Assembly (NCBI GenBank): GCA_039090855.1
Contig: CM077034.1
Location: forward strand, 230,023,005 to 230,087,004
DNA: 64,000 nucleotides
Source of the DNA: Macrothele yani
Lineage: Eukaryota; Arthropoda; Arachnida; Araneae; Macrothelidae
Direction: 5' to 3'
Below the pieces are notes generated by a model, which ran no database searches, was not told the DNA's origin, and saw only the letters and a list, made by a program, of their open reading frames with translations. Made by a program: the position numbers and the translations under genes. The number at the start of each line of letters is the position of its first letter. Within the stretch, counting starts at the first letter, position 1. Shown here one piece after another: positions 43,939-52,898 of this stretch.

Positions 43939-45473
43939 CACTGCTGTACAGTTGCTAAGGACGGATGACAATAGCAACGATAGCAACCATAAAATGGAAG
44001 GCAGGAAAATGTGGAAATTAGCATAAGTGCGGGATACAGTAAGACGTGTTGTGCGTATGCAAATATTGGATTGCCGAACTTGTTCGTGACGTCATAGCGC
44101 TGATAAGAGATATAAAGGATTTGGACGCGTATTGACCGTTGTTGTTCAAACGCAAAGTTGAAAGGGAAAGAATCAATTGACGAACTTGCAATTTTCAGTA
44201 TGTCTTCCCGACATCACCTAGATGATTTTACGCGTGGCCGTATTATTGGCAAGATTGAAGAAGGGCGAAAAATAACAGATGTTGCCAGGGAGTTCGACGT
44301 CAGCCACAGTGTTGTTTCAAGGCTTTGGAAATCATTTCAAACAAATGGAGAGTGTAGCAAACGTCACGGGGGAGGTCGTGTTCGCAGTACGACACCTGCA
44401 GAAGATCGGTACATAGTGCTATCAACAAAAAGACACCGGCGCAGCACAGCTAGTGAGGTAGCAAATCAGTTTATGGCTGCTACTGGCAAGCGGATCTCCC
44501 GAAAAACTGTCGCCACACGTTTGCATGAAGGAGGACTATACGCCCGCCGTCCTGTTGTGTGCATCCCATTGTCCAGACGTCACCGTACCGCCCGTTTGCA
44601 ATGGTGCCATCAACATCGCAATTGGACTGATAACGACTGGTCTGCTGTCCTCTTCTCAGATGAGAGTAGATACAGTCTATCGTCTGATTGTCGACGACAA
44701 CTGATCTGGCGTGATAGTGGTACTGCATATTGTCCAGCAAACATACAGGAAAGGGACCGACATTCGACATGTAGTGTCATGGTATGGGCTGGCATCATGA
44801 TCAATGGCCGTACGTCCCTCTATGTGCTTCCAACTGGGACTATGACTGGCCAACGATACATTAATGATATTCTGCTACCTCATGTTCGCATGTTCCGTGG
44901 TGCTGTCGGTGATATATTCATTTTCATGGACGACAACGCAACATGTCATCGAACAGTCGCTGTCCAGGAGTGTCTTGAGAGCGAGGATATTCAACGCCTC
45001 GTATGGCCAGCACGTTCTCCAGATCTGAATCCCATTGAAAATGTGTGGGATGCTTTGGGGAGGAGTCTTGCTGGTCGCCAATGCCCTCCAATAAACAAGG
45101 ACACCCTCATCCGTGCACTGACAGAGGAATGGGATAAATTACCCCAACAGCTGCTAGATAATGTTGTGCAAAGCATGACACGACGTGTGGAATCTTGCAT
45201 CGCCCTCCATGGTGGCCATATCCCGTATTCACATCTTACGCCTGCGGACGGTAATTGCATTCTTTTCACGTTTACGTATTCTGCACAAAATGGCCTGTTT
45301 GTCCCTTGAACACGTTCCAAAGCCTTCTGGGATTTCAGAGCACAATAAATTGTCTTTCTTGTAATGTCCTGGCATTCTGACATTATTTTATTTCACTTGG
45401 CATCCAACCACACTTACTTTTTTATGCGCTATATAGCCGTTTATGATCCGTCTTTAGCAATTGTCCAGCAGTG
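43939..45473 (+). mobile_element. Tc1-A copy 3, complete (1535 bp)
   Basis: The ends read CACTGCTGTACAGTTGCTAA (left) and CACTGCTGGACAATTGCTAA (right, read inwards). They are flanked by TA at 43937-43938 and 45474-45475. The internal sequence is almost identical to copy 2 at 9581-11121 but in the opposite orientation. An extra G upstream of the gene (near 44124) breaks only the 5' leader frame. Confidence 0.95.
44200..45309 (+). CDS. Tc1-A transposase (DD34E), intact
   Basis: A 369-residue reading frame runs from MSSRHHLDDFTRGRIIGKIE, with the paired-type helix-turn-helix, to a C-terminus reading HIPYSHLTPADGNCILF. The catalytic motifs LFSDESRY, FIFMDDNATCH and SPDLNPIENVWD have the DD34E spacing. 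Both terminal repeats are present and no stops or frameshifts are visible in the core, so this is the best candidate for an active element in the window. I chose the Met at 44200 because the conserved domain begins there; an in-frame Met at 44158 also exists. Confidence 0.9.
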   Translation: MSSRHHLDDFTRGRIIGKIEEGRKITDVAREFDVSHSVVSRLWKSFQTNGECSKRHGGGRVRSTTPAEDRYIVLSTKRHRRSTASEVANQFMAATGKRISRKTVATRLHEGGLYARRPVVCIPLSRRHRTARLQWCHQHRNWTDNDWSAVLFSDESRYSLSSDCRRQLIWRDSGTAYCPANIQERDRHSTCSVMVWAGIMINGRTSLYVLPTGTMTGQRYINDILLPHVRMFRGAVGDIFIFMDDNATCHRTVAVQECLESEDIQRLVWPARSPDLNPIENVWDALGRSLAGRQCPPINKDTLIRALTEEWDKLPQQLLDNVVQSMTRRVESCIALHGGHIPYSHLTPADGNCILFTFTYSAQNGLFVP

Positions 45474-45769
45474 TATTACTATTTCTAAAATCACCAAGTT
45501 CAGCGGGTGAAAGTTAATGAATGAAAAAGTTATTTCCGTAAATTTCCAGCAAACTTATTTTAAATTTTTTGATTTAGTTAATTTAATTATACAAAACAAA
45601 AAAATAATTTACATTATTTACATTAAATTGTATTTCTGCCTGATAAGGCACCCGTTGGTGGTGAAAGCTAACGTTTATTAATTTGTGTTTTTAATACACC
45701 ATTAACCGGATATTTTTTTCGCTTTATTGTTATCTTCGGCCTCTAACCTAGACCGTAGGTGGGGTAATG
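45474..45769. other. Unassigned A/T-rich sequence
   Basis: About 300 bases of A/T-rich DNA between Tc1-A copy 3 and the G-rich array. Nothing recognised. Confidence 0.5.
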
Positions 45770-48350
45770 GAGTGCTAAATTGGGATGCAGTTCTTAAGAG
45801 TAAAAAATGTAATTTTTACGAAAATTTTGAATGGGCCCCCTTCACACCGGGCACCGAGCCTTTCCGTCTGCGGTCTCAGTTAGAATACAATGAGGTAGTG
45901 CACCAAATGTGGTCGTTCTAAATTGAAAACAGTAGATTTTACAAAATTTGGTATGGGGGTCTCTGACCCCCTGGCTCTAACAGCTTCCCAAAACCGTCTA
46001 CAATCTAAGTTAGAGTACCATGAGATAGTATACCAAATTTGGTGGATCTAAATTAAAAACTGTAGCATTTACGAATTTTTTGAGGGGCTCAGAATCCCCG
46101 GGCTACAACTCCTTCCAAAAACCGTCTAGGCGTCTAAGTTAGAGTTACATGATACCAAATTTGGTAGTTCTGAATTCAAAACTGTAGATTTTAAGAATAT
46201 TTTATATGTGGGTGCTCTGACCCCCGGGCCCCTACCCGTTCCCAAAACCGTCTACCGTCTAAGTTAGAGTACCATGAAATAGTATACCAAATTTGGTGGT
46301 TCTAAATTGAAATCTGTAGATATTACGAAAAATTTGTGGGGGGGGCTGTAACCCCCGTGCCCGGACCCGTTCTAAAAACCGTCTAAGTTAGAGTACTATG
46401 ATATAGTATGCCAAATTTGGTGGTTCTAAATAGAAAACTGTAGATTTCACGAAATTTTTTATCGGGGGGGGGGGGGGGCTCCGAACCCCAGGGCTCCGAC
46501 CCATTCCAAAATCCGTCTCCCGTCTAAGTTAGAGTTTCCATGATACGAAATTTAGTAGTTCTAAATTGAAAACTTTAGATTTTACGAAAATTTTGTATGT
46601 GGGGAGCTCTTACCCCCGGGCCTTGACCTATTCCAGATACCGTCTACCGTCTAAGTTAGAGCACCATGAGATAGCATACCAAATCTGGTGGTTCTAAATT
46701 GAAAACTGTACATTTTACGAAAATGTTGTGCCTCGGAGGCTCTAACCCCCCGTACCCAGACCCGTTCTGAAAACCGTCTACCATCTAAGTTAGAGTACGA
46801 TGATATAGCATACCAAATTTTGTGGTTCTAAATTGAAAACTGTAGATTTCACGAAATTTTTATGGGAGGGGGGGGGGAGGTCTCTGATCCCCGGGCTCCG
46901 ACCCTTTCCAAAAAACCGTCTACAGTCTAAGTTAGAATACCATGAGATTGTATACCAAATTTGGTAGTTCTAAATTAAAAACTATATTTTACGTAAGTTT
47001 TGTAAGGGAGCTCTGACCCCCCGGGCCCCAACCCGTTCCAAAAACCGTCTCCCGTCTATGTTAGAGTTTCATGATACCAAATTTTGTGGTTCTAAATTGA
47101 AAACTGTAGATTTCACGAAATTTTTATGGGAGGGGGGGGAGGTCTCTGATCCCCGGGCTCCGACCCTTTCCAAAAAACCGTCTACAGTCTAAGTTAGAAT
47201 AATACCATGAGATTGTATACCAAATTTGGTAGTTCTAAATTAAAAACTATATTTTACGTAAGTTTTGTAAATGGGCTCTGATCCCCCGGGCCCCAACCCG
47301 TTCCAAAAACCGTCTCCCGTCTATGTTAGAGTTTCATGATACCAAATTTGGTGGTTCTAAATTGAAAACTGCAGATTTTACGAAAATTTAGTATGTGGTG
47401 GGATCTTACGCCCCGGGCCTTGACCTATTCCAAATACCGTCTACCGTCTAAGTTAGAGTACCATGAGATAGTATACCAAATTTGGTGGTTCTAAATTGAA
47501 AACTGTAGATTTTACGAAAAAAAATTATATGGGGGGGGGGGCTCTGACCACGTGCCCGACCCGTTCCAAAAACCGTCTACCGTCTAAGTTACAGTACCAT
47601 GAGATAGTATACCAAATTTTGTGGTTCTATATTGAAAACTGTAGAGTTTACGAAATTTTTATGGGGGCTGGGGGGTCTAACACCCGGCTCCAACCCGTTC
47701 CGAAAACCGTTGCCGTCTAAGTTAGAGTACCATGATATAGTATACCAAATTCGGTGGAGCCCCGGTGACGCAGTGGTCTAAGGCGTTCGTCTCTGATCAT
47801 TCGTCCGTAAGGGGTCCGGGTTCAAATCCCGGTCAGGCATGGATGTTGTGTTTGTCTTACGGCACTGGCTCTGTCCCTTCTCTGGAACCAGTGACCCTAA
47901 ATTAGGGACGGGCGACTGCTTATAGCCCATTGAGTTGCTCACGGTGGTCGTTAAACCTCCAATCAATCAATGGATGTTGTGTTTGTCTTACGGCACTGGC
48001 TCTCTCCCTTCCCTGGAACCAGTGACCCTAAATTAGGGACGGGAGACTGCTTATAGCCCATTGAGTTGCTCACGGTGGTCGTTAAACCTCCAATCAATCA
48101 ATGGATGTTGTGTTTGTCTTACGGCACTGGCTCTCTCCCTTCCCTGGAACCAGTGACCCTAAATTAGGGACGGGCGACTGCTTATAGCCCATTGAGTTGC
48201 TCACGGTGGTCGTTAAACCTACAATCAAAAAAAAAAAATTTGGTGGTTCTAAATTAAAAACTAGATTTTACGAAATTTTATGTGTGTGTGTGGGGGGGGG
48301 GGGGGCTCTGAATCCCGGGCTCCGACCCTTTCCCAAAACCGTCTACAGTC
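45770..48350. repeat. G-rich ~130-bp tandem array, about 15 units
   Basis: Units of about 123-145 bp share the phrases CCGTCTAAGTTAGAGTACCA, TATACCAAATTTGGTGGTTC, TAAATTGAAAACTGTAGATT and a G-run followed by CTCTGACCCCCGGGC. G-runs vary in length and reach 15 (46464-46478). A segment from about 46800 is duplicated near 47090, showing larger-scale copying. A SINE-A is inserted near the right end. Coding frames are incidental. Confidence 0.88.
47758..48235 (+). mobile_element. SINE-A with three tandem tail units, nested
   Basis: The SINE starts AGCCCCGGTGACGCAGTGGT, has box B GGTTCAAATCC, then three 131-bp bodies and a poly-A tail. The target duplication is AAATTYGGTGG (47747-47757 and 48236-48246), which is part of the host array unit, so the SINE jumped into an existing G-rich array. 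Confidence 0.93.
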
Positions 48351-48484
48351 TAATATTTTTAGTGCCAAAGAAAAACGTAATATTCCTATCCTGTCTGCGT
48401 GTCCAAACTTTATAAATTTGATCAGGGAGCAAGATGTTCGAAATCGTACGTTTTCCTGCATTGGTTTTGTATGTAACCAAAATC

Positions 48485-49495
48485 TGTAAACGCGACGAAT
48501 TGACGTAGGCGACGAATTGACGTAGTCGACGAATTTGTCCCAGACGAATTGACGCTCGACGAATTGACGCGCGACGAATTGTCGTAGTCGACGAATTGAC
48601 ACTCGACGAATTGACACTCGACGAATTGACGCTCGATGAATCGTCGTGGTCGACGAATTGAAGCGCGATGACTTGTCGTAGTCGACGAATTGACGCTCGA
48701 CGAATCGTCGCGGTCGACGAATTGACGAGCGACGAATTTTCTTAGTCGACGAATTGACGCAAGCGACGAATTGACGAAGTGGACGAATTTGTCCGCAACG
48801 AATTGACGCTCGACGAATTGACGTAGTCGACGAATTGACGTAGTCGACGAATTTGTGGGCGGCGAATTGCCGCTCGACGAATCGTCGTGGTCGACGAATT
48901 GACACGCGACGAATTGACGATGGCGACGAATCGACGTAGTCGACGAGTTTGTCCGCGACGAATTGACGCTCGACGAATCGTCGTGGTCGACGATTTGACA
49001 CGCGACGAATTGACGCGCGACGAATTGATGCGAGACGATTTGACGCTCGACGAATCGTCGTGGTCGACGAATTGTCGTAGTCGACGAATTGATGCGAGAC
49101 GATTTGACGCTCGACGAATCGTCGTGGTCGACGAATTGTCGTAGTCGACGAATTGACGCGCGAAGAATTGACGCAGGCGACGAAAATGACGTAGTCGACG
49201 AATTTGTCCGCGACGAATTAACGCTCTACGAATCGTCCTGGTCGACGAATTGAAGCGCGGCGAATTGTCGTAGTCGACGAATTGATGCGAGACGATTTGA
49301 CGCTCGACGAATCGTCGTGGTCGACGAATTGTCGTAGTCGACGAATTGACGCGCGAAGAATTGACGCAAGCGACGAATTGTCGTAGTCGACGAATTTGTC
49401 CGAGACTAATTGACGCTCGACGAATCGTCGTGGTCGACTAATTGACGCGCGACGAATCGTCGTGGTCGACGAATTTGTCCGCGACGAATTGACGT
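48485..49495. repeat. Short-period GACGAATTGACG minisatellite
   Basis: About 1 kb is built from 12-18-bp variants such as TCGACGAATTGACGC, TCGACGAATCGTCGTGG and GACGAATTTGTCCGC. Blocks such as ATGCGAGACGATTTGACG with their surroundings recur at about 49028, 49091 and 49284, giving a second level of order. It is rich in GTCGAC. An arginine-rich minus-strand frame of 246 codons crosses it, but it is a simple product of the repeat. Confidence 0.92.
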
Positions 49496-50133
49496 GACAC
49501 CAATCAATAGTCAGCTAGGAAATAATGGTGAAACTCGAGAATGGGAATTATACGTGAATGGCATTCATTTGAATGGTGTGCTGGAATTGCTTGTCGCGAG
49601 CGAGCTGGTAGCAAATAATTCATCTTGAATGGCGAATTATAAACAGCTTGCGCTGTTTGGACAGTTTGTTAAAAAAAGCTTTGGCCTTGTGAATGGCGCA
49701 CGAGATCCTTGCAACGAACGATTTATTCAGTGAACGTGGAAATTGAATATCATTCGTGAATGACTGCTTTCCTTAAATGATAAATGAATTTTCAAAGAGG
49801 AATGATTTATGCCACAAATAGCACACGCCTTATTTGACAACGCTGAAGGCACACATCTGTTGCCAGTTAAAATAAGTACGGATACACACTAGACACGTAC
49901 ACGTGTCCTGTACTTACACGAAAAAGCGTGTAAATTCTTTTGTAACGATGCATTTAATGCGTGCATCACATAAATCACTAAATGTAAATGAGTATAAATG
50001 GATGACACTGTATATATCTTGACGTGCGGTATAATGGGTTGAAACGCGTAATAGACACATCTTTTTTCTAAATTTATAATTATTTCGCGAAACATACCAG
50101 GAAGATGTCACAAAATGAAATAAGAGTACTTAC
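49496..50133. other. Unassigned intron sequence next to an exon
   Basis: About 640 bases between the minisatellite and the host exon. It has no transposon ends and no recognised repeat. It is the proximal part of the 10.5-kb intron. Confidence 0.5.
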
Positions 50134-50250
50134 AAGTGTAGAGATGGGTACGTGTATGAGATACAGATCAATGTATTCCAACTGCAAGCTTTTCAGAGAC
50201 TTCGTGAAAAAATGGCGCACATTTTCCTTTCTGTTTCCATTCATCGGAAG
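50134..50250 (-). CDS. Aldo-keto reductase, internal exon (117 bp)
   Basis: This exon encodes 39 codons in phase 0. The acceptor is TTTTTTCTAG (to 50251) and the donor GTAAGTACTC (from 50133 down). The peptide LPMNGNRKENVRHFFTKSL, then KSLQLEYIDLYLIHVPISTL, is the classic aldo-keto reductase strand carrying the catalytic His in YLIH. In the family the catalytic Lys sits just before this segment, so it should end the preceding exon. That exon, with the other catalytic residues (Asp, Tyr), is not visible up to 64000. The joined three exons give 107 residues of continuous homology. Similarity looks closest to arthropod AKR1-type enzymes, which is an inference from memory of the family. Confidence 0.93.
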
Positions 50251-50463
50251 CTAGAAAAAAAAATGGAAAGGTTAGTCATAAAAAAAAAAAAAAAGAAATA
50301 CGCGATTAACCTACACTGAAGAGCAATTCAATTTGAGACAGCTGGCGTTATGCAAATGGGGCGCTGTGGGCGGACCCTGTAAACGGAAACGACATGACGC
50401 ATGCAGCGATCCGACAATATAAGGAGTGATGCGACGGGAATCAGTAAGAGTCGGGACGGCAGT

Positions 50464-52605
50464 ATGGGTAAGACGAATGATCTAAGCGCATTTGATCGTG
50501 GGAAAATTGTCGAGGCCCGACGAATGGGTCACTCCATCCCGAAAGTCGTGCAGGCACTGGGATTTTCACGAGCCACTGTGTCACGGGTGCACCGTGAGTA
50601 CATCGAATCCGGTAAAACCATCCCTGCAAGGGCCAACTGCCGTGGACAACAGCGTGTGGATGAGCGGGGTCATCGTCGACTAGCTGGCATTGTAACAGCG
50701 GACAGACGGGTCACAGTACTAGAAAACACTCGGCAATTTAACGCTGGTGCACAAAAACGTGTAAGCAGCCACACCATCCAGAACCATCTCCTCGCTATGG
50801 GGTACAGAAGCCATCGTCCCACGAGGGTACCGCTGCTGACCGCACATCACAGGGTGCAAAGATTAGCATGGGCGCGGGAACATCACCACTGGACCCTAGA
50901 CATGTGGGAAAATGTTGCCTGGACTGATGAGTCGAGATTCACGTTGGTACATGAGGATGGCAGGATACGAGTACGGCGCAAACCACATGAAGCGATGGAT
51001 CCTTCTTGCCAGCAGGGTACTCTTCAAGCTGGTGGGAGTGGCATTCTCGTCTGGGGACTGTTTACGTGGACTGAAATGGGACCCCTGGTACGCGTGACAT
51101 CGTCCCTCACAGGTCAACGTTACCGGGATATCCTGGACGACCATTTGCTCCCGTTTGTGCGTCTTCAACATCCCACTGGGGAACTCATCCTGCAACAAGA
51201 CAATGCAGCTCCGGAATTGTATCCGAATGGTTGGATGAACACTCCACCGACGTGACCTCGCTTCTTTGGCCAGCTAGGTCACCTGACCTGTGATGCCATC
51301 GATAGAGATGACCCCCTCCATCAAATCTTCGTGAACTGTGGGAGCTTGTTCAGGGGTCGTGGATCCGTATGACTTCCCAACGCTTCGGGTGTCTTGTCGA
51401 GTCCATGAATGGTTAGATGAACACTCCACCGACGTGACCTCGCTTCCTTGGCCAGCTAGGTCACCTGACCTCAACCCATCTAGAATGCCATCGAGAGAGA
51501 TGACCTCCTCCATCAAATCTTCGTGAACTGTGGGAGCTTGTTCAGGGGTCGTGGATCCGTATGACTTCCCAACGCTTCCGGTGTCTTGTCGAGTCTATGA
51601 ATGGTTAGATGAACACTCCACCGACGTGACCTCGCTTCCTTGGCCAGCTAGGTCACCTGACCTCAACCCATCTGGAATGCCATCGAGAGAGATGACCCCC
51701 CTCCATCAAATCTTCGTGAACTGTGGGAGCTTGTTCAGAGGTCGCGGATCCGTATGACTTCCCAACGCTTCCGGTGTCTTGTCGAGTCCATGAATGGTTA
51801 GATGAACACTCCACCGACGTGACCTCGCTTCCTTGGCCAGCTAGGTCACCTGACCTCAACCCATCTAGAATGCCATCGAGAGAGATGACCCCCTCCATCA
51901 AATCTTCGTGAACTGTGGGAGCTTGTTCAGGGGTCGTGGATCCGTATGGTTTCCCAACGCTTCCGGTGTCTTGTCGAGTCCATGAATGGTTAGATGAACA
52001 CTCCACCGACGTGACCTCGCTTCCTTGGCCAGCTAGGTCACCTGACCTGGGATGCCATCGAGAGAGATGACCCCCCTCCATCAAATCTTCGTGAACTGTG
52101 GGAGCTTGTTCAGGGGTCGTGGATCCGTATGGTTTCCCAACGCTTCCGGTGTCTTGTCGAGTCCATGAATGGTTAGATGAACACTCCACCGACGTGACCT
52201 CGCTTCCTTGGCCAGCTAGGTCACCTGACCTCAACCCATCTGGAATGCCATCGAGAGAGATGACCCCCTCCATCAAATCTATTTAAACTGTGGTAGCTTG
52301 TTCAGGGGTCGTGGATCCGTATGGCTTCCCAACGCTTCCGGTGTCTTGTCGAGTCCATGAATGGTTAGATGAACACTCCACCGACGTGACCTCGCTTCCT
52401 TGGCCAGCTAGGTCACCTGACCTCAACCCATCTGGAATGCCATCGAGAGAGATGACCCCCTCCATCAAATCTATTTAAACTGTGGTAGCTTGTTCAGTGG
52501 TCGTGGATCCGTATGGCTTCCCAACGCTTCCGGTGTCTTGTCGAGTCCATGCCGAGACGAATCGCCGCCGTCATCAGGGCGAAAGGTGGTGCTACACGTT
52601 ACTAG
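50464..52605 (+). pseudogene. Tc1-G transposase with repeated C-terminus
   Basis: The gene starts MGKTNDLSAFDRGKIVEARR (helix-turn-helix). It shows NVAWTDESRFTLVHEDGRIR (first Asp) and ELILQQDNAAP (second Asp), then breaks near 51215. Each of the following repeats carries a VHEWLDEHSTDVTSLPWPAR and SPDLNP segment but has lost the codons with the catalytic Glu. The authentic C-terminus (SMPRRIAAVIRAKGGATRY) and its stop are at 52550-52605, after the last repeat. The protein is non-functional. Confidence 0.9.
51226..52550. repeat. 192-bp array inside Tc1-G, about seven units
   Basis: The phrase AACTGTGGGAGCTTGTTCAG or a variant lies at 51334, 51526, 51719, 51911, 52094, 52286 and 52478: spacings 192, 193, 192, 183, 192 and 192 bp. 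A unit equals 64 codons, spanning from VHEWLDEH to near the C-terminus. The junction lies at the shared phrase CGAGTCCATG, found both in the native C-terminus (VESMPRR) and before EWLDEH, which suggests microhomology-guided duplication. Confidence 0.93.
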
Positions 52606-52898
52606 ACAGGTATCTCTAATTCAATTGCTCTTCAGTGTATGAGCACTAATTTCCTTCAACAACCCGTTTCCAAAAGTCATCCAATCATATCTCGGATTTG
52701 CAACACTTTACGATTAATACATTGACCTTTTTAATCCCAAATTTATTAACCCGTACCATATGGCAAAGTAACATCCGGGTGTTCTAGTGAAAATAATGCT
52801 CAGTACAAGCGCAACTACAACAAATTACAGTAAGCAAAAACTAATAGTAGTTGTCACGTGCCAGCCCGCAGGTCGCACATGATAGCAGTGAGAGCGCA

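Larger units (their letters stand above)
50314..52637 (+). mobile_element. Tc1-G element with internal 192-bp array
   Basis: Inverted ends begin CACTGAAGAGCAATTCAATT (left) and CACTGAAGAGCAATTGAATT (right, read inwards), with TA flanks at 50312-50313 and 52638-52639. The length, 2.3 kb, exceeds the usual 1.0-1.4 kb because the C-terminal coding region is repeated about seven times. The left end lies only ~60 bp upstream of the splice acceptor of the host exon 50134-50250. Confidence 0.93.

Noticed and set aside
48261..49001. 246-codon arginine-rich minus-strand frame
   Set aside because: It is produced by the GACGAATTGACG minisatellite; composition is low-complexity and there is no domain or splice context.
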